Assembly: GCA_025769875.1 (NCBI GenBank)
Contig: JAGFNK010000029.1
Location: 62,001-126,000 of the forward strand
Length of the DNA stretch: 64,000 nt
From: Russula earlei
Taxonomy: Eukaryota; Basidiomycota; Agaricomycetes; Russulales; Russulaceae
Reading direction: 5' to 3'
Below, piece after piece: positions 10,840 to 22,004 of this stretch. Position numbers and translations under genes: made by a program. The notes under the pieces are model-generated. The model was not told the origin of the DNA. It saw nothing but the letters and a program-made list of their open reading frames with translations, and made no database searches. The number at the start of each line of letters is the position of its first letter. Position 1 is the stretch's first letter.

Positions 10840-11327
10840 TGTCACCAACTAGGGGCAGTGTTGCTGACAAATCTGTTCACGCACAAGATGAGTGCAGCAA
10901 ATCGAGCAAGACACAAGGTTCTCATGAGTTTTGGGGATCTCGGAGACAATAGTGTTGAAACACTTATGTTCCACAGAGAGGGAAAGTAAGTGATAAGTCT
11001 TCACGTTTGAAGACTTTGAAGGTTTGAGATACTCTTGGAGACAATTGCTTGAGTACTTGCAAGCCTACAAGATCCGAAGCTAGAGTCCAGTGTATTTTAC
11101 AGGAGAACAAGCTTGAGGCTTGTTCTCTCCTACTGACAGGTTTATATACATGAGGGGTACTATATCAAATAGTGTCCTGCTGGTGGAAGTGAGGCGATCA
11201 ATCAAGAACAGGCTGGAAAGTGCTGGTAAACACATGTTGTACATAGGAGTCATCAAACATGAGGTAAATCTGTCCAGGTCGGCTATCCTGTTTGCCAGTT
11301 TGGTCCAAAAGACCAGTTTCTGTGACA
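10840..11327 (-). repeat. Solo L2 LTR in E2 gag
   Basis: This 488-bp LTR (TGTCACC...TGTGACA) of the E1 family, same orientation as the LTRs of E1, is flanked by the exact duplication AGGAC (10835-10839, 11328-11332). The cap-proximal hairpin AGAACAAGC/GCTTGTTCT is kept. Confidence 0.95.
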
Positions 11328-11775
11328 AGGACAGAATGCTGTGACAGTACCATCTCCACCACCTCCATCTCCTACGTGTAGGACCACACAGATCCCAGTA
11401 CCATCAGTAGCCCCTCCAGCACCCACAGTACCAACACAGGTGCCACCACTAACACCTGTAGCACTGGCACCTCCAGTGCCACCACCTGTTCCAGTAGTAC
11501 CACCAGCTCCAGCACAACCTGCCCCAATGGCAGTACCAGCACAACAAAGTTGTATCATTGGGTCAGCTCCTGAACCCTTTGATGGTAAAGCAGAAAGTGC
11601 AGAGACATTCTGGGCTGCCTTAGACAATTACTACTACATCAATGTGGACTCATTTCTGGACAAAGGAAAGAGAGTTGCAGCTGCCCTTACACACTTCAAG
11701 ATTGGCACTCCTGCTGGGACATGGGCTCAAGAATTAACTACAAAAGCCTAAGCCTTACAACCAATCAACTATGGC

Positions 11776-12335
11776 TGTTATGGCATTGTGGCTATTGGAG
11801 TGTTAGCTCAGGGCTCAGTGGGGTCAGCTCAAGGAGGCCAGTTCAAAGGTTTAGTGTCTCAGGATTTAAGTCAGACAACAACTAATCCACAGACAGAGTT
11901 GATCTTCTGGTTTCACAGAAGAGGAGGATGATGAGAGAGAAGCAGAGGAGGAAGAGGAACACAAAGGTTCCTTGTGACAAGCTCAAGTCAAGCAGAGTAT
12001 AAGCCAGCACAATGCAAGTTGTGATTGAGAGAGAGTACAGGGTAAAGGATGCAACAGGAAATGGGACAAAGCTAAGCTTGGGGTATTCCCCAGCTTCTAC
12101 AGGTGCTTAAATACTGTATCTAGTGAGGCTGTACAGTACTATATGTGGAACAATAGATAATACTAAACCAGTAGCAAAAGGAGCTCAAACAATAGATGAA
12201 ACATAACAAGTGAAACAATAAGGGACTATCAGCATCAAAGGATGAAATGGTAACCAAGGGGATGAGGGTGACAGTAGAGAACAATAACAAGGAAAAGGGG
12301 TTAGTGACAAACCAACAGAAGGGTAGATCATAGCA
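11776..12335 (-). repeat. Solo L4 LTR in E2 gag
   Basis: This 560-bp LTR (TGTTATG...CATAGCA) is flanked by the exact duplication ATGGC (11771-11775, 12336-12340). Its TATA and transcript direction are on the minus strand, as judged from the intact L4 copy at 63156-63714. Removal rejoins the gag codons NYG and TWQDF. Confidence 0.95.
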
Positions 12336-12507
12336 ATGGCACATGGCAGGACTTCAGGATGGCATTTGCAGACCATTTCATCCCAGCAGATGCACAACTA
12401 GAGTCAAATGCTCTAATGCACTCCCTTCAACAGGGAAATACACCCTTCAATGAATGGTACCAAAAATGGTCCCATCACACTTCCCAATCACAGGCAGATG
12501 AAAACAC

Positions 12508-12892
12508 TGTTGTGCAGCATGGAGCGCAGCTAACAGGCTAAGCAACCCACCTTAGAGGTTGTGCTAATGCTCAAGTGATATTGGGGTGTAGAGCAATGTG
12601 TATACTCGTCTGCATGTATGGTATTTATACCTCTATGACCCAGGGCTGTTCCTAAGTTCAAAAGAGGTGACTACAGGTGTCCACTATATCACATACTGAG
12701 TGACGCGTGATGTAAAAACATTCTAGACACAGCATAAGGCTGCATCTTGTGATAGATAGCATAGTATGCATAACCCTATTGCCATAAGCGCATATACTAA
12801 AGTTCTGTCTAACACGTAACATCTATGAGCGGATCTTGAACCTTGTATGAAGGTCTTCGCCTTCTTTGATCCGTTTGGGTTCTGGTTCAACA
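12508..12892. repeat. Solo L5 LTR in E2 gag
   Basis: A 385-bp sequence starting TGTTG and ending CAACA is flanked by the exact duplication AACAC (12503-12507, 12893-12897). It is the only copy of this family in the window. Removal restores gag frame across the junction (DENTKLFTF). Confidence 0.9.
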
Positions 12893-13278
12893 AACACTAA
12901 ACTGTTCACCTTCTGACAGAACCTGAACCAAGGAATTCATACAAAGATACTAGGCATCACCCCAGCCCCAACTACTCTAGCAGCATCAGTCAAGAAAGCA
13001 TGTGCATTCAACCAAGTCTATCACATGTGGGTGTCACCCATCATTCTGTACTGGAAGACCACCAGTACAAACAAGGAATTTAACCGCCAATGACCAAGAC
13101 ACCTGAGTAGTGATCAACCTCTATCAAGCGGAACCAAGTGAACAATGCCAGAACACTAACACTCCCCAGAACTCACTCACATGAGAGGAGAAACAGCATC
13201 ACACTGAGCTAAAGCCATGTTATTATTGCAGCAAACCCAATCACATAGCCAAAGCTGCAGGTCTAAGAAAGCTGCCAC

Positions 13279-14106
13279 TTGCACTTGTTGTCCTGGACAA
13301 ACCTCACAAACAGCAGTCCACTCAGCCACCATTCAGGAAGAACAACCCAAACAGAAAGAAAAAGACCCTGTTCCCATTGTGTCCCTTGTAACTTGGCAGG
13401 AAAGTCTTGCAACCAACATCCCGCATCCTCATTCTGCCCCAATGGATTTTTGATAGAACCCCTTAGTGCACCACTAGGGAATACAGTACAGATTGGCACT
13501 ATACCCTTACAAATCAATTACCCCAAAGTCTTTACAAAGAATATAAGATCCCCTTCCATAGCCTTGAAAGTAACACTTGTGGGGAAACTCAGCGGAAAGG
13601 AAATTGGTGCAATTGCCCTCATAGATAGTGGAGCAGAAGGAATGATCATCCATGAGCAATTTGTGAACCAACATAATCTCCACCTTCGCAGCTTACAACA
13701 GCCCCTACCAGCACAGAATGTAGACGGCACCACAAACACTAAAGGTTTAATCAGATATAGCACCATCCAACGGCTACAAATCAAAGCGATGGGAGGTACA
13801 CATGACGAACAGGCAGAATTCCTTGTTACCAACATAGGAGACCATGATATTATCCTGGGTACTGATTGGCTACGACACCATAACCTGGACATCAATTGGA
13901 CCAATGACACTATCACTTTACAAAACTGCCCAGTGACGTGTATAATGACACAACGGTCCATAACAGTCCCATCGACCCACAGTGCATGTGGAGGATTGAT
14001 AAAAGCCCTCACCATCCCAGAAGATGAAGAACCATCATTCAAACATATTGTCACGGTAACTAGCCATGTCAGTTCACAAGCGGAAAACAAGTTGATGATA
14101 GCAAGG
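13279..14106 (+). pseudogene. E2 pol: protease region
   Basis: An open frame with the retropepsin signature ALIDSGAEGMII near 13610-13645 and the conserved downstream motif ILGTDWLRHHNLDINW near 13850-13900. It is interrupted by the L6 LTR at 14107 and resumes at 14970. Confidence 0.85.
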
Positions 14107-14964
14107 TGTTCAAGAAACGGGCTGGTTCCCATGTATAATGAGTAAGGATCCCTGCAGCGGTCAAAGTGTTTTATGCTAAACAGGTTATGGCCAATAGACC
14201 CTTCCTAGTACGACTCGGTCCGTTGAGAAGCTAGGGTAAGTTTATAATGGGATAGACTAGGGCTGGTTCCACTAGCTATATGTGTTCAAGTCTGTCGAGG
14301 ACCTTGAACAATGCAGAGAGAGTAGAGGATGGTAGGTCTTAAAGGAGGAGAGCTCTTCTCAGGGGAGTGAAGAGAGACTCTTAGGAGAGGAAGGGGAAGG
14401 CGAAGAGTAGATGGTAGATGGTGTGTGAAGAGTTGATGAAATGGAGAGGTGGATGTGGTTTGAGGATTAGGAGCGAAGTGGGTTGCAGGCAAATATGTTT
14501 GGACAAGAGTAGGTTGGATTCTACAAGAGACCAAGCTTAGGGCTTTGGTCACAAAGTACTGAGCTTATATATACAGGAGAAGCACAGCAATAGCTGCGCT
14601 TTGACTGTGCTACTAGTATAGTAGGAGTCATAATAAGTAGGAGTCATAGAAATGAGGCCACAAATGAGTCAGAACCAAATAACTGTGCTGCACAGTAAGT
14701 GCGCAGCATTGCACAGTCAAAACTAAGAAGTGAATATAAATGGAAAGAGAACCAAACAAAGGGAAAGTAACAGCAATCCAGTGTTACCTGGACATGTATG
14801 GATCACATGATAACACAGAAGGGATCACGAGACGTAAGAGATCACAAGACCAGTAAGTAAAGGGACGTATGGAAGCAAGCAGTCCATAGCAAAGGTGAGA
14901 AGTAAACGTAAAAGGAAAATGGTGTAACACATATAGCAGCATTAATATTTTGAGACACACTGGA
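14107..14964 (-). repeat. Solo L6 LTR-like insertion in E2 pol
   Basis: About 858 bp starting TGTTCAAGAAACGG. The candidate 5-bp duplication is CAAGG (14102-14106 and 14965-14969). With that boundary the right end is CTGGA rather than CA, so the right edge is uncertain by a few bases. A minus-strand TATA (TATATATAAG near 14570) and a hairpin-like CCTAAGCTTGG follow the pattern of other families. The protease/RT linker frame resumes right after it. The start of this LTR also appears in reverse at 61940-62010. Confidence 0.75.
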
Positions 14965-14969
14965 CAAGG

Positions 14970-16387
14970 AGGAACCCCTTGTCAACCAACACATTCATAG
15001 TGCCTTCCAGCGTTACCCATTACAAATCCAAGCAAAAAGTACAACATCTACCAAGTTGGCAAGGGACAATCAGCCAACACAGTCCCTCGAGAAACTAATC
15101 CCAACTGAATTTAAGATCTGGCAAAGTGTATTTGACGAACAAGCCTCCCAATGCCTCCCTGCTCATGCACTATGGGATCATGCCATTAACCTCAAACCAG
15201 AAGCCTCACATAAGGACTGTGGCATCTATAGGCTCACTCCAAAGGTATTAGTGGCCTTGAAAGAGTATCTAGACAAACACCTCAAACGAGGGACTATCCG
15301 CCCTTCCAAAGCACCAATAGCTAGCCCATTCTTCTTTGTGGAAAAGAAGGGAGGTGCCCTGCACCCAGTACAAGACTATCAAGGACTTAATGCCACTACT
15401 ATCAAAGATGCCTACCCCCTACCATTAATCCCAGACCTTATTGACAAACTACAAGGGGCACAATACTTCACAAAGTTCGACATACGATGGGGATATAACA
15501 ACATCTGCCTTTGACAAGGTGACAAACACCTCACAGCCTTTAAGACACCCTTAGGGCTCTTCGAACCACTTATTATGACCTTCAGCCTTTGTAATGCACC
15601 AGCCACATTCCAACGATTCATGAACAATATCTTAGCACTGCTGATCACAACAGGACATGTTGTGGTATATCTAGACGATATACTAATCCTTGCAAACACC
15701 ATTCATGACTTAGATCAATGGACACATAAGGTCCTTAAAATCCTACAGGAACATGACTTATACCTGAAGCCAGAAAAGTGCGCTTTCCGTCAAACGTCCA
15801 TCAGCTATCTAGGCATACACATTTCCCAAGGATGCATATCAATGGACTCAGACAAACTAATAGGCATAACACAATGGCCAAATCCTACTAATATCACAGA
15901 AGTTCAAGCCTTCTTAGGCTTTTGTAACTTCTACAGACATTTCATACACCAATATTCCCATCTGGCCCAACCATTGTTCAACCTAACCAAGAAGGATCAC
16001 CCATTTTGTTGGGGACCTGAAGAGGAAAAAGCCTTCCGCATCCTCATCGAAGCATTCACAAAAGCACCTGTCTTAGCGCTTCCAGACCATTCACAGCCAT
16101 TCCACTTGATCTGTGATGCAAGCAACTTTGCAGTCAGCTCCATTCTAGAACAACCGGACAAACTAAACCGGTACCACCCAGTGGCATATTTCTCCAAATT
16201 ATTAGACCCTGCTCAGAGGAACTATATGATCTATGACAAAGAGCTCCTGGCTATAGTCTCCTCGCTTTGGCATTTCTGACATTACTTAGAAGGTGCTAAA
16301 CACCCAGTAGAGTTGTGGACAGACCACAACAACCTCACATACTTCATGACAAAACAAAAACTCACTTGACAACAAGCTCGGTGGGCT
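14970..16387 (+). pseudogene. E2 pol: reverse transcriptase and RNase H
   Basis: The reverse transcriptase has VVYLDDILIL (YLDD, near 15660-15690) and the conserved palm motif FTKFDIRWGYNNI. RNase H has LICDASNFAVSSIL near 16110-16140. Three in-frame TGA codons (15512, 16277, 16367) each stand where related copies have Arg or Gln. Otherwise the frame is continuous, so E2 pol is recently decayed. Confidence 0.93.
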
Positions 16388-18055
16388 TTGCTGCTTAGCA
16401 CATTCAATTTCCACATTATACACCACCCAGGAACCCAGAACAAAGCTGATGGTCTGTCCAGGCGGCCAGACTATAAAGAGGGGATGCATGAAAATGATGC
16501 AAAGGTCCTGCTGGACCAACAATGTTTTAAAATTAGAGCAACCCGATCATCCACGATGGAACCCATAGGAGACTTTGAACTAAGAAAACAATTACGTTCC
16601 AGCAAAGACTATGACCTGGAGGTCAAATTGGCCTTAGAAACCATCCTAAAGAATGGCCCTCATCGCCTTACAAAAGGATTGCAGGACTGGAACTTAGAAG
16701 ATGGATTGATTCTCTTCAAAGGAAAAGTCTATGTCCCAAGGTCGGACGCACTAAGACATACGGTCCTCAAAGTACACCATGATTCCTTAGCCACTGGCCA
16801 CCCAGGTCAATGGAAGACCTACGAACTAATAAGCCGTAACTATTGGTGGCCAGGAATGCTAACATTTGTCAAGAACTATGTGGATGGTTGTGCTATATGT
16901 CAAAGCACAAAGAACCGCCCAACAATGACCGTACCCCTAGCCCCTATCACCCCAGCAGGCAAGATATGGGACAGCATCACCATGGACTTCATTGTCGACC
17001 TACCCCTCTCTCAAGGGTATGACAGCCTACTAGTAGTTGTGGACCACTTTAGTACAGCTTCCATCATCTCCCCATGTCACAAGACCATCACTGCAGAAGA
17101 TACTGCCTCCCTAATCATGAACAATGTGTGGAGACAAGTAGGGTTACCAGCTCAAATCATCTCTGACTGGGGTCCCCAGTTCGCAGCCAAAGTTACCCAA
17201 GAACTATGGAGGAAGCTGAATGTTAAGTCCTCCCTTAGCATATACCACCCCCAGTCAGATGGGGAAATAGAAAGAGTCAACCAAGACCTAGAACAGTATC
17301 TAAGAATCTTCTGTGACCACCAACAGGATAACTGGGCCAAACTAGTCCCATTCATGGAGTTTTCTCATAATGCACACACCCATAGTGCGACCCACAAAGC
17401 CCCCTTCAAAATATGGTACAGCTTCAATCCAACGTTTGCCCCCCCTCTCAGTTTCAATACCAAGTTCCCTTCCATCTTGGAACACCTGCAACAACTAGAT
17501 CTACTCAGAGAGGAGGTCACAGCCTCCCTCCGGTATGCCACAGCATTGATGGGACAGCCCAGCTCCCACTTCCCCAAGTACCAGTTTAAGACAGGAGACT
17601 TAGTCTGGCTGGAAGCCACTAATCTGAAGACAATGCACCCAAAAGCCAAGATAGCCCCTCAACGGTACGGACCCTTCAAGGTTGTCACCTCATACCCAGT
17701 CAACATATGCCTAGAACTACCAAAGACTTGGAGGATACACCCAGTCTTCCATAACTCCCTGATCAAACCAAACAAAGAGACCACTGCCCATGGTCCTAAC
17801 TTCAAACAACCTCCCCCTACTATAGTGGAAGGGGAGGAACAGTATGAAGTGGACAAAGTCCTAGCGTCCAGACAGTCCCCTAACCGTAGAGGAATTCAAT
17901 ACCTAATACAATGGAAAGGGTACCCCATGGCAGAGAACACTTGGGAACCCGCATCCAACCTAGTCAAAGCCAAAGAGGCTGTGAAGGCCTTTCACCGACA
18001 GTACCCAACAATGCCCAGGTCTAATAACATAGTTGCAGGAGCAACTAGGTCATAA
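16388..18055 (+). CDS. E2 pol: integrase with C-terminal chromodomain (555-codon open frame)
   Basis: An intact 555-codon frame. It starts in the RNase H tail (HHPGTQNKADGLSRRPD) and has the zinc-binding HHCC region (KVHHDSLATGHPGQW, CAICQ). The catalytic core has Asp residues in TMDFIVDLP and ISDWGPQF and Glu in SDGEIERVNQ. The C-terminal chromodomain is EVDKVLASR...YLIQWKGYPMAENTWEPASNL. SDWG replaces the usual SDRG, and HPQSDGEIE replaces HPQTDGETE, so activity is doubtful. The frame stops 12 bases before the 3' LTR. The start shown is the first codon of the open frame, since the natural product is a polyprotein. Confidence 0.93.
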   Translation: MLLSTFNFHIIHHPGTQNKADGLSRRPDYKEGMHENDAKVLLDQQCFKIRATRSSTMEPIGDFELRKQLRSSKDYDLEVKLALETILKNGPHRLTKGLQDWNLEDGLILFKGKVYVPRSDALRHTVLKVHHDSLATGHPGQWKTYELISRNYWWPGMLTFVKNYVDGCAICQSTKNRPTMTVPLAPITPAGKIWDSITMDFIVDLPLSQGYDSLLVVVDHFSTASIISPCHKTITAEDTASLIMNNVWRQVGLPAQIISDWGPQFAAKVTQELWRKLNVKSSLSIYHPQSDGEIERVNQDLEQYLRIFCDHQQDNWAKLVPFMEFSHNAHTHSATHKAPFKIWYSFNPTFAPPLSFNTKFPSILEHLQQLDLLREEVTASLRYATALMGQPSSHFPKYQFKTGDLVWLEATNLKTMHPKAKIAPQRYGPFKVVTSYPVNICLELPKTWRIHPVFHNSLIKPNKETTAHGPNFKQPPPTIVEGEEQYEVDKVLASRQSPNRRGIQYLIQWKGYPMAENTWEPASNLVKAKEAVKAFHRQYPTMPRSNNIVAGATRS

Positions 18056-18063
18056 AGAGGGGA
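18054..18063 (+). promoter_or_regulatory. Polypurine tract of E2
   Basis: AAAGAGGGGA lies four bases before the 3' LTR. The same tract precedes the 3' LTR of E3. Confidence 0.8.
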
Positions 18064-18067
18064 TGAA

Positions 18068-19031
18068 TGTCATGAACCATTCTCTGGAGAGGGCCCTTGA
18101 AGGACCCTCCCTTATGAGAGGAAACCCAGCCTCTATGGTGTCACCCTGTTCACACGAGCAAAAGGGGTGAGTAGAGGTGTCCACAATATCACGCGCGCAT
18201 TGTCGCGTGAGTGATTCTCGGCACAATCGACATACAGAAAGCCCCACTTAATGGCAACCCTTCTAGCAATAAAGGACAGTACTAGGGCCTTCCTAAGGAC
18301 CCTTTATGATGACTCTAGGTGCCCTACAATAAGCCCTGACACAGTATCAAAGACCCTACAACGTGTTATTAGACTAACTCTAATAACTATAGAACAAACT
18401 ATAAGGCAATACTAAAGACCTTAATAGAAGTATTAGGGTCGACTCTAAGGACCCTAATAGAACTATATAAGGGGCCTTATAAGATAACACTATTCCCTAA
18501 ACCAAACTACAAGTCCTCAAATGACTGGCCCTAAACCAACTAACAGAAAATGAATCAGGTGCTTGCACATGTACTAAAACAGTAAACATGTGGACAGTGA
18601 AGGCTCTTACTCATCAAGAGAAGCCTTCTTACTCAGCAGCATATTGGGCATGACTGAGCATGCTCAGTAAGCACACTCCGACTTCTTACTCATCACACTA
18701 TTGTGCTTGATAACAAGGTTATGACTTGTTCCCTATTTAGCAGTTCTCTTGTAGTATATAAGCGCTCAATAAAGTAACAGACAGTCCTCAGACTGTCCAT
18801 TTGTTTACGGCACTCTCTATCCCTGGGATACAACTTTAAGGACCATCCCCTTGTGACCATTCTGGCCTCTTCCCTGCATACCTGCTCGACTCTACCAGTA
18901 ACTATACCTCTATGGTATTTGTTACTGCTTTGGACTCTACTCCTTGCCCACGCCATCTTGGACATCTATCGACTTGTCTTAGAGCTTACTCCTCGCTTTT
19001 GAACTGGATAGTTCAACAGTGAGTCTTGACA
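18068..19031 (+). repeat. L1 LTR, 3' LTR of E2
   Basis: A 964-bp LTR, TGTCATGAACC...GTCTTGACA. It contains a TATA (GTATATAAG near 18757), the hairpin region with AGACTGTCCA, and a downstream open frame for a hydrophobic peptide (IPLWYLLLLWTLLLAHAILD). Right flank is E4 integrase sequence. Confidence 0.95.
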
Positions 19032-20000
19032 GTCTGTAGGTGATATGTTATGCTCAATGATAGTTTGACATTTAATTTCTTCCATAGTTCTTGAGTAACT
19101 TTTGCTGCGAATTGAGGGCCTCTATTTGATATTATTTGCACTGGAAGGCCTATTCTTCTGCAGACATTGTTCATGATCAGGTTTGCTGTTTCATCTGCTG
19201 TGATTGTTTTGTGGCAAGGGGTAATGATTATTGCTTTGCTGAATCAATCTACCACGACTAGGAGGCTGTCAAAGCCTTGTGAAATTGGTAGGTCTGTGAT
19301 AAAGTCCATGGTAATGCTTTTCCATACTTCTCTGGCTGGTGTAATAGGTACAAGGGGTGTTTCTGTCTTTGGGTGGTTCTTCGTGCTTTGGAAAATTTCA
19401 CAACCTTCTACATAAGTTTTGATGTAGGTTAGCATCCCTGGCCACCAATAGTTTTGACTGATTAGTTTGTAGGTTTTCCATTGACCAGGATGTCCCATGG
19501 CAAGAGAGTCATGGTGTAGTCTCAAAATCTTCTTTTGTAGGGTGTCATTGTTTGGGATGTAGACTTTTCCTTTGAATAATATTAGTCCATCTTCAAGATT
19601 CCAGTCTTGTAGGCCTTTGGACAATCGTCTTGGTCCATTCTTTATAATAATTGCCATCACATTAGATACTTCTGGGTCATAGTCTTTGCTAGATTGTAGT
19701 TGTTGTTGAAGGTCTTGATCACCGATTGGTTCGGTAGCAGAGGTGCATGTTGCTCTAATTTTAAAATATTTGTCGTCCAGGAGCACTTTTCCATCATTTT
19801 TGTTTTGTATCCCCTCTTTAAAGTCTGGCCACCTGGACAGACCATCCGCTTTGTTCATGGTCCCTGGGTGATGCATGATAGTGAAGTCAAAATTGCTGAG
19901 AAGGAGTGCCCATCAGGCCTGTCGTCAAGTGAGTTTCTGTTTTGTCATGAAGTACATCAAATTATTGTGGTCCGTCCATAAATCAATAGGATGTGCTGCG
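19032..20000 (-). pseudogene. E4 pol: RNase H tail and integrase remnant
   Basis: On the minus strand: the RNase H end (LWTDHNNLMYFMTKQKL), then HHPGTMNKADGLSRWPDF, the HHCC region (RLHHDSLAMGHPGQW), MDFITDLPISQGFDSLLVVVD, and part of the core up to the YHLQTD motif at 19032. The E2 3' LTR cuts it there. Two in-frame TGA codons occur near 19915. It is close in sequence to E3 pol. Confidence 0.9.
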
Positions 20001-20963
20001 TGTCAAGACTCACTGTTGAACTATCCAGTTCAAGAGCGAGGGGTAAGCTCGAAGACAAGTCGATAAACGTCCAGGACCGCGTGGGCAAGGAGTAGAGTCC
20101 AGAGTAGTAACAGGTACCAGAGAGGCACTGTTACTGTGAGAGTAGAGCAGTCACGCAGAGAAGGGGCCAGGATAGTCACAAGGGGACGGTCCTTAAAGGA
20201 GTATCCCAGGGATAGAGAGTGCCATAAACAAATGGACAGTCTGAGGACTGTCCGCTACTTTATTGAGCGCTTATATATTACAGGAGAACTGCTAAATAGG
20301 GAACAAGTCATAACCTTGTTATCAAGCACAATAGAGTGATGAGTAAGAAGTCGGAGGACGCTTACTGAGCATGCTCAGTCATGCTCAGTAAGCTGCTGAG
20401 TAAGAAGGCTCCTCTTGATGAGTAAGAGCTTCCATTGTCCACGTGTTTCACTGCTTTAGTACACGTGCGAGCACCTGATTCATTTCCTGTTAGTTAGTTT
20501 AGGGCCGGTCATTCGAGGACTTGTAGTTCGGTTAGGGAATAGTGTCATCTTATAAGGCCCTTATATAGTTCTATTAGGGTCCTTAGAGTTGACCCTAATA
20601 TTTCTATTAAGGTCCTTAGTATTGCCTTATAGTTCGTTCTATAGTTATTAGAGTTGGTCTAATAACGCATTGTAGGGCCTTTGATACTAGGTTAGTGCCT
20701 ATTGTAGAGCTCCTAGGGTCGTTCCAAAGGGTCCTTAGGAAGGCCCTAATACTGTCTTTTGTTGCTAGAAGGGTTGCCTTTAAGTGGGGCTTGCTGTATG
20801 TCGATTGTGCCGAGAATCGCTCGCGCAACAACGCGCGCGCGATATTGTGGACACCTCTACTCACCCCTTTTGCTCGTGTGAACAGGGTGACACCATAGAG
20901 GCTGGGTTTCCTCCTATAAGGAAGGGTCCTTCAAGGGCCCTCTCCAGAGAATGGTTCATGACA
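20001..20963 (-). repeat. L1 LTR without matching target duplication (recombinant)
   Basis: A complete 963-bp reverse L1 LTR. The flanks do not match (CTGCG on the left, CATGG on the right). On one side is RNase H and on the other side protease of E4, so the reverse transcriptase between them is missing. This fits recombination between two L1 insertions. Confidence 0.9.
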
Positions 20964-21171
20964 CATGGCTAGTTACTGTGACAGCAGTGACATTTGCAAA
21001 CTTGGGTTCTTCTTCTTCAGGAGAAGTAAGTGCTTGTATTTGGTAATTCTGCATTCCAGATGCAGATGCAATGGTTATACTTGGGTGTGTTGTAAGACAG
21101 GTTTGGGGGCAATTTTTCAGTGTGATTGTATCATTTGCCCAATCAATATCTGGGTTATGGTGTTGTAACCA
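20964..21171 (-). pseudogene. E4 pol: protease remnant (distal part)
   Basis: The minus-strand frame includes TDWLQHHNPDIDWANDTITL and a decayed linker. It is the continuation of the protease at 34812 onward, split by the insertion of E3. Confidence 0.9.
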
Positions 21172-21176
21172 ATCTG

Positions 21177-22004
21177 TGTTACAAACCAAGACCAGGTCCT
21201 GGCCGTAGATTGTCCTATTTCACTCAAGAGAGACTCTCTCACTTTGCATTGCCAACTCCCTTCCGTTTTCTGGGCTATCCCTCCTGTGGTACAAGATATC
21301 GCTATTGCAAAGGCACTATAACACAACCAGGCACCCATTTCCTAATCGGGTAATTATCGCGTGGCAGCCACATGGTCACCCAGCCACCAAGAACCCGAAA
21401 CAGCAGCACAAACTCTTAGAAACTGTTGCATAACTCATCTGATGTCATCAAGGCTCCAATGACACCATGGCTGACTGAGCAACTCCACAGTGACCTCATA
21501 GGCTCACTAAGTGCTCCACAGTGACATCATAATGATGTCATCGCTCCACAATGATCAGTAATGCACTCAGTAAGCCTGAAACTTGACACAAGCAAGTTTA
21601 TGCCTCTGTAGTCCTATTGGATGGTACCAAAGAGTCTAGAATAGTCCCAGTTCTTTGTAATCAACCCTGTACACAGTATATAAGCCCCAATGAAGCATGG
21701 CAGTCGTCAGACTGTCCATTTGTGATACTCTCATCTTCCTGGGTACTCCCCCACGACTGCTCAGTTTAAGAACTCCTCTCATCTCCAAGGTACTCTTCAA
21801 CGACCACCTTGTCTAAAGCCTCTTGCTGTACTGGCCTCCACACTTTGCCTCTGCCTCCTGCAACATATACCAGTCCCCATCTGGTATATTCTAGTCATTT
21901 GGCTTGTCCTCTGGTTCAACGCTGCCTATGCCGTGTACCATCTGTTCTGACCCTTGCCCACCTGCTCCTGAGTCCTCAAATAATCAGCAGTACATGTCTT
22001 GACA
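21177..22004 (+). repeat. L3 LTR, 5' LTR of E3
   Basis: TGTTACAAACC...GTCTTGACA. TATATAAG lies at 21677-21684, and about 30 nt later AGACTGTCCA (21709-21718), part of a CAGTC/GACTG hairpin. An open frame for a hydrophobic peptide (WYILVIWLVLWFNAAYAVY) lies near 21880-21945. Confidence 0.95.

Larger units (their letters stand above)
10406..13290 (+). pseudogene. E2 gag, broken by three solo LTRs
   Basis: Pieces of one gag can be rejoined. The leader region (10552-10839) resembles the gag N-terminus of E3/E4. After the L2 solo LTR comes a Pro/Val-rich linker and the capsid core (11341-11755: APEPFDGKAESAETFWAALD). After L4 comes FADHFIPADAQLES (12344-12507). After L5 comes NLNQGIHTKILGI (12898-13040). 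A decayed zinc knuckle starting CYYCSKPNHIAK lies at 13215-13265. Each LTR has exact duplications, and removing them restores the frame. A stop at 11749-11751 replaces a codon in the core. Confidence 0.85.
10406..19031 (+). mobile_element. E2: chromodomain Ty3/gypsy retrotransposon with L1 3' LTR
   Basis: Plus-strand gag, protease, reverse transcriptase, RNase H, integrase and chromodomain in order, then a polypurine tract and a 3' L1 LTR (18068-19031). No 5' L1 LTR is seen next to the gag leader, which abuts an L4 fragment. The element is cut by solo LTRs L2 (10840-11327), L4 (11776-12335), L5 (12508-12892) and L6 (14107-14964). Its 3' flank is the integrase gene of E4, so E2 or its LTR inserted in E4. 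Confidence 0.88.

Noticed and set aside
14107..14964. Calling L6 a proven LTR with exact ends
   Set aside because: The left end and duplication fit, but the right end by that duplication is CTGGA, not CA. It was kept as a feature with lower confidence.
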